64,000 bases of DNA from Mallotus nudiflorus (taxonomy: Eukaryota; Streptophyta; Magnoliopsida; Malpighiales; Euphorbiaceae): contig CANTUR010000645.1 of assembly GCA_947683625.1 (NCBI GenBank), positions 496,001 through 560,000 on the forward strand, written 5' to 3'. Positions 9,768 through 22,858 of the stretch are shown here, one piece after another. Under the pieces are notes generated by a model. The model was not told the origin of the DNA, ran no database searches, and saw nothing but the letters and a program-made list of their open reading frames with translations. Made by a program: the position numbers and the translations under genes. Position 1 is the first letter of the stretch. Every line of letters begins with the position of its first letter.

Positions 9768-12700
9768 TGTCACGACCCAAAATAGGGGCCATGACCAGCG
9801 CTAGGGAACGGAAATTCTTTCGAATTCGGAACTCGTAGCAAGCCTAAAAATAAATAAAAACATGTAATAATAATAATAACAACACAATTAAATAAAATAT
9901 TATGCAGCGGAATAAAATCATAAATATCAAAATAATAATCCACCACGAGATTTAAATCAAATCCTCATCTCATATATAAATAAACTCTTTTAATACAAAT
10001 CCAGTTTAAATATTTAAAGTACACATCTCATACAAATATAATACAATATCTTTTAACAATTTTACGACTACTGCAGTGCCTAGATTATAAAATAAAACTC
10101 AAGTGAGCAGTTTACATAATAAAGCCGGGGCGAAAGAAATTTGGCGTACAAGCTTGCTACTGACGTCTGAAGATGATGACTCTCCTGAAAAATAGTCAAC
10201 GGAGGGGAGTCAGATCTCACTGAATGAATTACTATAATATATATACATGCATACTAAATGCCAATGTACATAGTCAAAAGTATATATAATATGTATGTAT
10301 ACAAGCAAATACACATAAATGCAATAAAAATCATTTATATATTTTTATTGAAAATTACAGTTTATGAAGGATCAAATAGAACCCTAGAAAATCGCAACCT
10401 CAAACAGTGTTAGACAACACTCTAGCCATACAGGCTCACTTATTCCAATATAATCACTTGATCCATTTGGACAGTAGACTAGCCCCGAGACACTAAGTCA
10501 ACCAAGCTCCAGCAGTCTGACTGTTAGTGTGATTGGCCTCGAGACACTTGGTCAACCGAGCTCCAGCAATCACACTCCCAAATCATATCACACATCAGAT
10601 AAATCAAATCCAATCAATATCCTCAAACATGTTAGTAATATAGCCTAAATGCTATCAGCATATCGGTATGTACTCGGTCCTAGTGCTACCCACTAGGTAG
10701 CACGTTCTATTGATATCCTTCATTAAAATATAAAGCATACATTCATAAAAGTAAATGATGCATGAATTGAATAAAATAACAACATAAACCATATATATAC
10801 TAAAAATATACCAAAAATAAACCAGGTATATTTCGATTATATATATGTCAAAAAAATCCAACATAATCGTAAAATAAACTAAATATATATTTAAAAATAT
10901 TTTAAATATAAATGTTTAATAAAGCATGAATATAATTTGAAATATACCAAAAATAAACCAAATATAAACTAAAAATAAACTTAAATACTAATTGAATTAT
11001 TTATGGATAATTAATCAAAATAAAACATACATTTCTAAATCATGCACCCTAAAACATATATATATATATATAGCATAGTAACTCATAATTAGTGCGCTCC
11101 TCGAGATGGGTCCGATGGGCTTGGTCCACTAGGTCTCGGTCTCGGTGCAACTAAACAAACAAATAACGACAGGAATTAGAATAAATCTAATGAAAACTCC
11201 TAAAAACTCAATCTAAATCACTAGACACAGAATTAAATCAGAATCCGACCGGACATCACATTTTACGAGAATTCTACCAAAAATCCGATAGAACCTCCCC
11301 TGTAAAATGGACATCTCTCTACTCAAAGAGTAGAGCCAAGCCTACAAAGAAACACACTTCGAAAATAAACACAAAACACAACCAAAATCCCTTGGTCGGA
11401 CTCCAAACTATAAATCACCGACCGAGGTCCACAATTCACAGAACAATACAGAAATACCAAAAATACCCTTATATCATAGAAAATACATTTAATAAGTAGA
11501 AATTACGTAATTAACCCTAAAACGCAGTAAAAATCGATTAAAACTCATTTTATTAGAAAAATCGTATATTATATATATATATAATTGAAAATAATTTATG
11601 AAAAATAGTTTTAATTAGTTAAAATTACTAAATAATTTATATAAATCATTTTTATACCTTAAATAACTATTAAAACCAATTTAATTACATTTTTAGCCAA
11701 TTTAGGGTAAAATTACCAAAATACCCCTATATATATAAATATACTAAAATAAATTCAAAAATTCACCAAAAATAATATAATTGTAAAAAAATTAATTTTC
11801 TCAACATATATATCAATGATATCAATAAATAAACTCAATAAACTAATTAATTTCAATTAAACACATAATTAACCCTATTTTTCCAAAATTACATAAACTA
11901 AATAAATTCAAAATAAATACATAAAAATTCACAAAAATTCCAAATAAATTTCTATAATTCATTTAAACACCTATATTTATCATAAAACACAATTTCAATA
12001 TTTAATTAATTAATTTTCGAAAATTAGAAAATAATAATAAAATAATCAAAAATACCCAAAAATCAAAATAATTTCAAAAAATTCTACAAAAATTCACACA
12101 TGAAGATTAAGCTACTAGGATCAACATTTTTGAAGGAATTTTTCATGAATCAATCAATTAAAGATCAAAAAAATTCAAAAACCCTAATAGGCCGAAATTG
12201 CAAAATCGAAACCTAGGCAAATCTAGACCATTTTAAGTGAAACAAAGCTTGGAATCACACTCACCAGAGCTCAAGGAGAAGATAGAGACCGGCGGTGTCG
12301 AAAATAGCGATCGAAAATGTTGTGAACAACGGTGGCTTTAAGTTTTGGTCTTCCGGCCAAAATAGAGGGAAACGGCGCCGGAGAAGAGGAGGAAAGGTGG
12401 CGAAGCTGCTGGCTGGGAAGGGCGGAGCTCAGGGTGGCACACCGATGGCCTGAAAATGGGATGGCAGGCGGTGGTGATAGCGGAAATCGATCGGGATGCA
12501 GGGGAGAGGGAGAATGGTAAAACGGTAATTTTTGTTAACTTTATATTTTTGACAATAATTTATACATATATATGTATATTTATATACTCACACTATATAT
12601 TATATTAATATAAAATCTCATACACATTAAATATACACCACACACATATTTTAATATATTTAATAATTTATACACTTAAAAAAATAATTAAATAATATTA

Positions 12701-12967
12701 AAACTAAATAATAAAAAAAATTAGGGCAATTAATTAAACCTTAGTTTAATTTAAATATATACACATATATACACTCTATTTAGCACTTAAAAAATATATA
12801 TGAGTTCATGCAAGTCCGTAAAATTGTTTAAAATAATGAATATTAAATTATTTACGTATTAATTTCTCCGAAAATAAAATTTCTGGAAAAATTTTACGTA
12901 AAACACTTAAAATAATATAAAAAATTAAAATAAACTTTAAATAAATATCAACTCGTAAAAACATCAA

Positions 12968-13004
<37 letters not shown>

Positions 13005-13067
13005 AAAATTATTAACACTACATATCCCGATACAGTATTAAAATATTTAAAAACACGGGATATTACA
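9768..13067 (-). mobile_element. Solo Tekay-family LTR nested in another solo LTR (3300 bp)
   Basis: The ends are TGTCACGACCC (left) and GGGATATTACA (right), the minus-strand LTR termini. CATAA at 9763-9767 and 13068-13072 is a perfect target-site duplication. The interrupted LTR reads continuously across the join. The GC-rich exon-like block is at about 12260-12520 and the structured islands at about 10100-11420. Confidence 0.95.
12970..13012. repeat. (TA)n microsatellite
   Basis: Uninterrupted TA dinucleotides close to the LTR start of the solo LTR 9768-13067. Confidence 0.95.
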
Positions 13068-14277
13068 CATAAATACCAAAAATACCCTTTATATACTAAA
13101 ATATAGCAAATTTAAATATTTAAACACTAAAAATAATTATTTTACCGATTTTTAGTTAAAAACCCTAATATTATTAAAATATTATTAAAAATCAATAATA
13201 ACTCGATAAATACACCAATTTTAACAGAAATTCGTTTTATAAATCCAAATTACTTAATTAGCCCAAAAACACACTAAAAATTCATTTTATTTACAAAAAT
13301 AGTATATTATATATAATTTAAAAATAATTTTCAAAAAATAGTTTTAATTAGTAAAAAATAGTAAATACTTTGTAAAAATCATTTTTATACCTCAAATAAT
13401 TATTAAAACCAATTTAACTTACTATTCAACTAATATTACTACCAGATAATCAAAATACCCCTAATATATAAAAATTCACATAATATACTATAAATACTAA
13501 AAAATTCACTAAAAATTATATAATTACTCCAAAATTATTTTCTCAATATATAATTTAATAAAACCAACAATTATACTCAATTAACCAATTAATTTTAATA
13601 AAATACACATTTAACCTAAATTTTCAAAATTCACATAAACTAAATAAAATTATATTAATTACAAAAAAATCACAAAAATTATAAATTAAATTCTAAAATT
13701 AATTTCAGCCTCTATAAATACCAAAAATCACAATTTCACAATTTATTTAATTAATTTACAAAAATTAGAAAATATTAATAAAATAATAAAAACTTCACAA
13801 AAATAAAAATAAAATCCAAAAATTCCACAAAAATTCTAGGATGTAGATTGAGCTAATAGAAACAACTTTTGTAAAGGAATTTAGCTTTAATCACTAATAT
13901 CAAAGTTAAAAAAAATTAAGAAACTTAAATGGCTGAAATTGAAATCAAGCTCAAATCCTTACCAAATCGAGTTTTCAAGCTAAAGGAAGCTTGGAATTGG
14001 CTTCTATAGAGTTCTAGGAGCTCAACGACACCAGAATCATTGAAAGTGGTGACCGGACGAAGGAGAACGACGGTGATGATGGTTTTGGGTTTCCGGTAAG
14101 AACACAGTCAAATGGCACCGGAAATGGATGGAAGAGGGTGGCGGAGTAGCTGGGGAAGGCGGCGGCACTTCGGGAGGCACTCTGAATGGAGGGGAACGAA
14201 ATTACAGAGTGAAGGGAGGGGGTGAGGGCATCGGGAACGTGAGGTAGGGGATGAGGGCACAAATTGTAATTTTCCTT

Positions 14278-14282
<5 letters not shown>

Positions 14283-14343
<61 letters not shown>

Positions 14344-14415
14344 TTAACATTTTATATTAAAATATAATAATATTATAATATAAAATAAACACACACCACA
14401 CATAAATATATACAT

Positions 14416-14459
<44 letters not shown>

Positions 14460-14540
14460 CACATAATAATTATTAATAATAACAAAAATATATAAAATAT
14501 ACATAGGTTTTAAATATTAAACCCTAATATTTATAATAAT

Positions 14541-14603
<63 letters not shown>

Positions 14604-14783
14604 AATATTCAAATTTTCAATTATGCATGAAACCATGCAATTTAATAAAATGAACTAACGTAAATAAATAAATTATTATTTAGGTATTATTTTCTCAAAA
14701 ATATAGGTTTCGGGAAAATTTTATGTAGAAAACTTAGAATAATTTTAAAATAAATTTAATTATTAACAAAATAGTTAGATAGT

Positions 14784-14847
<64 letters not shown>
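14283..14847. repeat. Cluster of four (AT)n microsatellites
   Basis: Pure AT runs at 14283-14341, 14424-14458, 14545-14600 and 14786-14847 lie in the AT-rich head of the old solo LTR, between its GC-rich block and its terminus. Copies elsewhere have AT runs at the same LTR positions (19441-19502, 43372-43438). Confidence 0.95.
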
Positions 14848-14852
<5 letters not shown>

Positions 14853-14917
14853 TTATTAATACTTCATATCTCAATACAGTATAAAAATATTTAAAAACAT
14901 CGAGTTATTACAGGACA

Positions 14918-15559
14918 CTAAGCTTACAATGAAAATTACAAAAGGGGTGGTAAAAAAAGAAAACATAACTAAAATAGTTATCTCATAGCTCTGATTTAAC
15001 TTTCATTACATATTGTTTTTCCATTCAGATACTTATGCAGCATGATATAGACGAATATGCGATATTTAAACAAAAATTTCAAATTCAATTTTAAACATTC
15101 ATTAGGGAAAAAATGAGAACATTCATTACATCACATGATACAACTCCTGTTATCAACCAATCCTAATTTTTCTCTTTAATTTTTACCTCACTGTTCTTTT
15201 TTCTTTTTGTTTCTCTTTATTTTTCTTTTATCATTCTTTTATTTTTTTCTCAAATTTCCTATCTTCAGAATTTACACCATATGATATATTTATGTTCTTT
15301 GAATTTGCATTTGTGCCCTTACTGAATGAATCTAATTGAATTGAATTTATGTCAAATATGCAGATGCGACCAATATTATAATGCATAGTACTATTAGGAT
15401 GTACATTACATAAGTAAGCATGTTCAAAATTCATATCATCGATCACTTAAACAAAAAAAACTAAAATTTTATTTAAAGAAGACAATAAGAAAATTTATTT
15501 CCTATTCTAGATGCTAGGGATGTTGAGTCTCATAGTGGTTGTCCTTGAGGTGGCTAATA
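14918..15559. other. Unassigned AT-rich DNA next to the gag remnant
   Basis: No open frame with recognisable motifs. It lies directly downstream (minus sense) of the Tat/Ogre-like gag remnant, so it is probably decayed interior of that element. Confidence 0.4.
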
Positions 15560-17180
15560 TAACAGTTATTCTTACATCTTCTTACTAACTTTCTCCATGA
15601 CTTCATCCTTTTGTACCTCTACCGTGCATGTTTCTTCCTTGTCTGGCAGCTTCTCATCATCAAACTCATCACCCCATCCTATAGGTACAATCGACTCGAA
15701 AGGTATGTTAAAAAAAGGTAGTTTAGTGAAAAATACCTTATAGTTGAACTTGCCTGAAGGTTGACCCAATAAGTCTTGTACTCTTTTCATATTTTTGAGG
15801 GGCATTAAGAGATTTCTTATTGATTTTAAGGTCTAGGTCCTCAAAGGAGCTTACCACTTCTTCCTCACTTACTTCTGAGTTAATCATCATGGTAGCTGAG
15901 GGTGGTATATTTTGGTAGTTTGGGAAAGGATTATTTCTGGTGCTTAGGTTTTTAGGGTCTGTGATCTTTTTGGAGTCTATAAGGTTTTGGATTTCATGTT
16001 TGAGGAGGATCCAATTATCTATGGAGTGTTAGAGGTTTTGATGGAATTTGCAGTGTTTGTTTGGGTTATAGCCTGAGGTATTTAAGTTTGGTAGGTTTGG
16101 ATTACGTAAAGGTTTAAGTAAGCCTTTTTGCATTAGGCGCTCTAGCACTTTTGACAAAGGTCGGTTAAAATTGGAGTATCTCTTTAATTGTTAAACAACA
16201 TGCACTTCCATAATCTGACTAGTGTTTTCTTGTTATATGCCCCCAGTTGGGTAGTTTCTTACTCCGGTGCTTTTAGCAATCTTCTCTTTCTCATTCTTAA
16301 TCTCCTCAACTTGCAACCCATCATCATAAAGGTCTACAAATGTCTTAGGGTTCATCATTTGTAACCTCTTAACCAGATTAGGTGATACGTTTCGGACTAT
16401 CATCCTAACTTGATCATTCTCAGCCAGTTTGTTCTTCATTAATCATGCCCTATTCATGAGCCTGGTTAGAAAATTTGAGAATTACTCATTGGGCTTCTAC
16501 TTGGTCAGTTCTAGATCCCTAATGGACACCTTGAGCCTAGTGTTATAGTTATATTGCTTTAAAAAAGTAGTGCATAGTTCTCTTTAGTCTGCATGGATAG
16601 ACTTCTCCAACCTATGATACCAATAGACAGTTATACCCTTCAAGGACAGTACAAATAGCTTGGTAACCACAAACAAAGGAGCCTTAGTGGTGCTCATGGT
16701 AGTTGTGTATTGACTAAGGTGAATCCTCAGGTCTCCAGTACTATCAAACTTCTGCATCTGTGGCATCTTAAATTTATCAAGCAATTTGTCCTCCTCGAAT
16801 TGCATCATCAAAATCAAATAAGTATCCAATGCCCTATCCTCTAATCAATTCCTCCATCTAGGACATTTTCTGAGTCAGTTCTTTCATCTACTTGGATTCT
16901 AACTTTTGAACTTGCTCAAGTGATTCCCTTTTTGCCTTTTCAATCATATAACTCTTAACATCCTTGAGTTTCATTTCCTCAGTATTGTCATTGTTAGTAG
17001 GTGGTGTACCCACAGCAGGCAGATTGGCCTCAACATGTGGATTGGCTGCAACAGGAGGTACAGTAGCAGCAGGTGGTGGCATTAATCCAGCCAAAGCCTG
17101 TCTTAACTCATCTTGCATCATCACTCTCATGTCATCCATTAATGCTCCTTTGACATCCTTTAACGTCTAGTTTTCTCCTT
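15560..17180 (-). pseudogene. Tat/Ogre-like Ty3/gypsy gag remnant
   Basis: Minus-strand coding remnants follow in order, in more than one frame and broken by stops. An N-terminal part has MDDMRVMMQDELRQ and a Pro/Ala-rich linker (17139-16888). The capsid-like Retrotrans_gag core has QKFDSTGDLRIHL, LKGI..YWYHRLEKS, and QYNYNTRLKVSIRDLEL (about 16829-16440). A further helical part is at 16439-16233 (NDQVRMIVRNVSP). The C-terminal part has CKFHQN...HSIDNWILLKHEI (about 16085-16000), the motif that follows the core in Tat/Ogre gags. Gag packages element RNA. No intact frame remains. Assignment to the Tat/Ogre group rests on these motifs and on the LTR and PBS to the right. Confidence 0.85.
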
Positions 17181-18098
17181 CTTGTTGTTTCATTTCTTCG
17201 ACCTATTTTAGTTGTGCAGCTTCTAGGTATAGTGGATTAATGAGACTCCTTTCTAGTCTGCTAAGAATCTTTTTCGCAATCGATTGTGGACTCGAATCAA
17301 TTCTCACTAGTCTGCTACCCTTTTGACTCCAAACACAGGAAGACCTAGATGAATCTATGATGACTGAAAGATAAAATGTTAGTATGATGCATGTATGCAT
17401 GATGCACGTGCTATGCAATAAGTAGCAAGTAGCAAGTCAAGTCAGGTGTACATAAATCCTTCCAAACTTATTCCTCTCACACACGTATTCAATGGCGAGT
17501 CTATTTTCCTAGGATTTTTGGTCTTGGCCTAAATATCAACAGGGGATATCAGGGATCGATGTGCATGCCAAATCTCTCTTAAAGCAGTAAAACATAGAAA
17601 CAATATTTCTAGGTATAAAAATATAGCCCAATCTTTATTAGTCCTGATAGGCTTCTAAAGTATGGGCTTGGGCCTTTATAGATAGAAATACCTCATGGCA
17701 ACATTCACAAGTAATTTGGGTAAATCCTAAGGGAAATAACTAAGCCGTTATATGTGGTTAGGGTTCAGTAAAAAGGTTAAGGTTCCCTTAGAAAGATGCC
17801 CTCTTTTAAGACTTAAGTTACAAGCCAAGGTTAGAAGGGCCTGACATCCTTTGCAAACTCGAGAAAAGATTACCCCCCTTAAGGACTTGGGTTACAGACT
17901 TTGGTTAGATAAGCCCAGTAATATCTCTTGAATCGAGTTAAGGTTAAGAGTGATAGTTAGCCAATCTATAACTCCATGAAGCTAGTGGAATCATAAACCA
18001 ACACCATCAGTTAATAGGGACATGCAAAATGAATGCAAGAATAAAATAATAATTAATAAAATAATTCTAAAAAACACAAGTAGAATCAGTATCTCTTA
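17181..18098 (-). other. Leader between PBS and gag of the Tat/Ogre-like element
   Basis: About 0.9 kb of non-coding DNA between the primer-binding site and the first gag remnant, in minus sense. Such elements often have long leaders. Nothing else is recognised. Confidence 0.5.
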
Positions 18099-18116
18099 TC
18101 CCTAGTGGAGTCACCA
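18099..18116 (-). other. Primer-binding site of the Tat/Ogre-like element
   Basis: On the minus strand TGGTGACTCCACTAGGGA starts one base after the LTR end (18118). TGG is the complement of the tRNA CCA tail, and position and length fit a PBS. I do not assign the tRNA species with certainty. Confidence 0.75.
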
Positions 18117-19087
18117 CTATAGATGGCGGGGTTTAGTACGCGTCCAAGATTTTAGCAACCGTGACACTGTTTGAGCTCAAGGCTCTAGAGAACACACTAA
18201 CCACTATCACAAAGACATGGCGTAGAGATGAGTAGTCACCACCCAGGGTAATAACTAGGACAAATCAAAAAGGTGGTACTCGATTCCCTAAAAGAAAGCT
18301 AGCACCACAACCGGAGATTCTGGATATAGAATACCAACTTCTTTCAGTCTTGTGTTCTTTTAGAATTACTTTATGAATTACTATATTATCCTCTATTTAC
18401 ATGCAATTTCATATAAACCCTTATTCTAGCAATTAACTCCGAGGCAAACTTGTTATTAAAAATACAAGTAAATAATGCATTCAATACAATCCCTAAGTTA
18501 GTCTAATCTACATTGATTTTAATTAAATGAGCTAAATCTACATATTTTTAATAAATGAACCTAAAGGGCCTAATTCCTTTTACTTTTAATTAAGTGAACG
18601 TAAGTTTATTTTTTTTAATTCTAAAAATGGGTCTAAATCTATAAATTATCAAGTATTTAAATTAGTGGGCCTAATTCTACATGTTTTAATTCTAAGGTGA
18701 TCTTAAATCTACAAATTATAAAAAAGGCTTAAATTAAGTGGGCTAAATCTAATTAATTAAATTAAATTAGATATGCCTATGTCTAATTTACTAAATGGGC
18801 TGAAGTTATCTCTACCCTAAATCTAACTAATTACGAGCCTAAAATGCATTTTAATTAATTAAACCTAAAAACCTAAATTTTTTTAAGTAGATTAGAATCT
18901 AATATGGGCTTAAGAGCCAAAACACATAAAAATAAACAAACAAGCCAAAAAAAAAAGCAAAAAAAAAATATATTAAAACAATTAAATAAAAAGATCAAAC
19001 AACTAATTAAATTAATTTCTTCTAAAACCTTAATTTTCATTAACATGCAACCTAAATTAATCTACTCCCACCATTGATTTTAATTAA

Positions 19088-19437
19088 TGTTATGATCCAT
19101 ATTTTTAATTTATTTTATTTTATAATGAAATATGCAGTGTTAATAAATTTTAAAAGTCAAATTTAATTATTTTATGGTTAATAATTATTATTTTATATTT
19201 AATTATATTTTCTATGTAAATATATTATTTTGGAACTCATTATTTTGGACATTTAATTTGCTTTATTTATAATTATTATTTCGGATAGAACTATTTTAAT
19301 AATATTTAATTTAGAGCATTGTTATTTCTATTATTGTTTTATCAAATTCTATTACTTATTTTATTAGAATTATCATTATTATTGAGTGTTCTTTTATGTG
19401 AGTGTAATTTGCATGTGTATGTTTAAGATTATATGAG

Positions 19438-19506
<69 letters not shown>

Positions 19507-22446
19507 ACATACATACAATAAATGAACACATGCATACATACCATATATTAAAAACGCATACAAACACAAACACAATATACAAACAAACATAAACACACAC
19601 ATACATTCACGCACACATAGTGACCATCACCTTCCCTCCCGCTGCTGTCCAGTTCAGTAACTGTTGGTGTGCCTCTCTGGCGTCCAGCAGCCACCACAGC
19701 CTCCAACCGCCTTCCGCTGCCCCTCTCCCTCTTCTCTAGTGCCGGCATTGTCTGTTTTTTAAGGAGACCAATAGTTCCCTTTTTCTGGCCACCTTCCGAT
19801 TTCGGCCACCATTCTTCACGTTTTCAGTCTCTATCTACTCCCTTAGCTCCGGTGAGGATGAATCTAAGCTTAGTTTAAGCTTTAAACTTCATTTTCTTGA
19901 GTTTTGTTGAATTTTTATTTTTGGAGCTTTAGGGTTTCAAATTTTTTTTAAGTTTTATCTTGATGAATCTTGAAATCTTCCTTCACAAAAGTTGTTCCTG
20001 GAAGCTTAATCCACCTCTACAAATTTTTGGAATTTATTTTAATTTTTGTGAATTTTTGAATATTTTATTATTGTTTTATTAATTTTCGTAAATTAATTAT
20101 AAAATTTGTTGATTTAGTGTTTTCATGGGTTTTTATTAATTTTAGTGTTGAAATTATAATTTTTGTGATTTTTATGTAATTTTTATAAATATTTTTAGTT
20201 TATGTCAATATTGGATAATTAGGTTATATTTGAGTTTTTGTTGAAATTATTGTTTAATAATGTGTTTTGGTTAATATTAGTAATATATATGTTGAGATAA
20301 TAATTTTCACGTATTTATAGAATTTTTGAGTAATATTAGTATATTATGTGTATTTTTGTATTATAGGGTTAAATACATAATTTTGTTAAAATTATAGTTA
20401 AATATTATCTTTTAGTTGATTTTACAATTATTTAAGGTATTAAAATTATTTTTAAAAATTGTTTACTATTTTTAACTAATTAATACAAATTTTTGAAAAT
20501 TGTTTTCAAATAATATATTGTATATTATTTTGGTAATAAAATGGGTTTTTATAACTTTTTGTTATGTATTTAGGCTATTTTAGTTATTTGAATATATAAA
20601 GTGAATTTTTATTAATTTATATTGAATTATTGAGAAATTTGATTTTTAATAATATTATATTATTATTTCGGGATTTTTACGTAATTATTGAGAAAATAAT
20701 TATTTTTGGTGTTTTGATGTTAAATATGCTATATTTTGATATTTTGAGGATATTTGTGTAAATTATTGATTTTTATATATTTATTGTATTATTTGGATTT
20801 TTGGTAAAATGTGGACCTCGGTTGGGGAAATTGTGTAGTTCGGGATCCCAACCGAGGGTTATGTGAATTCTAGTTTTCAAAGTGTGTTTCTCTTACATGA
20901 CCGACTCTACTTTTTAGTAAAAAGATGTCCATTTTACATAGGAGGTTCTACCAAATTTTTGATAGAATTCTTGTAAAACATGACATCAGGTCAATTCTGT
21001 ATCAGTCTGTGTTTTGTATTCTTAGATCGAGTTTCTTTAGAAGTTTAAGTTAGATTTATTCTGATTTTTGTGATCATTTTATTTGTTTAGTTGCGCCGAG
21101 ACCGAGACCTAATGGACTGGGCCCGTTAGACTAGTCTCGAGGAGCGCACACCTGTGAGTTATTATTTTATATATACATCACACTTAGGTTGCATATTTTA
21201 GAAAACACATGTTTTAAATGTATAATTATTCATAATTATTTTATTAAATGATTAGTATACTTTAGGTATATTTTTAGTATATTTTAGGTATATTCCTAAG
21301 TAAATGAATGTCATATTATTGATTTATACTTAAATTGTTTTTAAGTATATTATTGGTTTATTTTTAGTATATTTTATGTTTGATTTGAATTTATTTGACA
21401 TATATATACTTGAAATATACTTAGTTTATTTTAGGTATATAAATGGATTATTTTGCTATTATGAATATCATCATGCATTATTTATTTTCTGAATGTATGT
21501 TTTATTTTAAATGAAGAATATCAATAGAACGTGTTATCTAGTGGGCAGCACTAGGACCGTGTACGTACCGGTGTGATAGATTTTAGGGTTTAGTAAGTAT
21601 TACTTGTGGTAAATTATGATTTGATTGAGATTGATGATTGATTGATTTCATTAAGATGTGATGTGATTGATGGTGTAATTGTTGGAGCTCGGTTGACCAA
21701 GTGTCTCGGGGCCAATCACACTGACAGTCAGACTGCTGGAGCTCGGTTGACTTAGTGTCTCGGGGCCAGTCTACTGTCCATATGGATTAAGTGAATTTAT
21801 TTGGAATTAAGTGAGCCTGTATGACTAAAGTGATATTATTGTTGATTGAGGTTGCAATTAAATAGGGTTCTATTTGATCCTTCATAAAACTATGATTTTT
21901 CAGTATTATTATATAATTGATTTTTAGCATCTGCGTGGATTGTTTGTGTATATATTAATTATATATGAATGTTTGATTACATTTGTCATTAGGAAATGCT
22001 TGTATATATATTATAACAATTAACTCAATGAAGTTTGACTCCCCTTAGTTGATATTTTTACAAGAAAGTCTTCTTCTTCAGACCTCAGCAGTAGACCTAT
22101 CTACCGGATTTCTTCTGTCCCGGCTCTTTTATGTAAATTATCTACTTAACTTTTATATTGTACTCCAGAAAACCACAATAGTCATATTTTGTATCAGTAG
22201 TGAGTTGTATTTTAGTTTTACTGTATGTGATTTTAATTTAAAGACCTTTCTCTGAACAGTGTATTAATATTTTGTTGCTATGATATCAAGAGATTATTTC
22301 TATTACATTGGTTTATGATTTAGTTTATGTTGCATATTTTATTTTAATTATTGCATACTTTTATTTTAAGGTTTGCTACGGGTTTTGGATTTGAAAAAAT
22401 TCCCGTTCCCTAGCGCCGGTCATGGCCCCCGGTTTGGGTCGTGACA
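19088..22446 (+). mobile_element. Solo Tekay-family LTR (3359 bp)
   Basis: It starts TGTTATGATCC and ends GGGTCGTGACA. ATTAA at 19083-19087 and 22447-22451 is a perfect target-site duplication, and no internal region is present. It carries the (AT)n run, the GC-rich block (about 19620-19855), the GAGCTCCGGTGAGGAT donor-like site (variant), and the tandem GGAGCTCGGTTGAC units (about 21680-21780). It is more diverged than the solo LTR at 22859. Confidence 0.95.
19441..19502. repeat. (AT)n microsatellite
   Basis: A pure AT run in the head of the solo LTR 19088-22446, next to CA-rich sequence (19504-19620). Confidence 0.95.
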
Positions 22447-22858
22447 ATTAATTACCCAATTGAAACCCTAATTTTACTAACCAATTAATTAAAATAAACA
22501 AACAGCTACACACATAATTCCACTATTCTCACTATTGGGACTATTACAATAATCTATAGAAAATAATAATAAAAATAATTATTACACCAAAAAAACATAA
22601 ATAAAATAAAGCAATATAATAAAACAATAATAAAAAAACCCTAGAGACTATATCTCTACAAGGTCTTATCCATGGCATTTCATGGACCTCTTATGGATTT
22701 GATTCTCTAAGTATAATCATTATGTGTTTTCCTCTATAATCACCAACACAAACACAAAAAAATAAACAATGATTAGAGTTTAAATAAAATAAAAATAAAA
22801 ATTAAACAAAATTAAAATCAAACTAAATAATCAAATAAAAATAAAAGAAAAGAGTAGA

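Larger units (their letters stand above)
8080..14912 (-). mobile_element. Old solo LTR of the Tekay family, itself interrupted
   Basis: On the minus strand it runs from ...TGTAATAACTCGATG (right) to GGGCCGTGACA (left). GGACA at 8075-8079 and 14913-14917 is a perfect 5-bp target-site duplication with no internal region, so this is a solo LTR. A second solo LTR sits at 9768-13067; without it the length is about 3.53 kb. Several long (AT)n tracts in its 5' half (right side) account for the extra length. Conserved islands are recognisable but more diverged than in element M. Confidence 0.9.

Noticed and set aside
19394..19748. Tyr/Ile- and Val/Cys-rich ORFs on the minus strand
   Set aside because: Generated by (AT)n and (CA)n microsatellites in a solo LTR.
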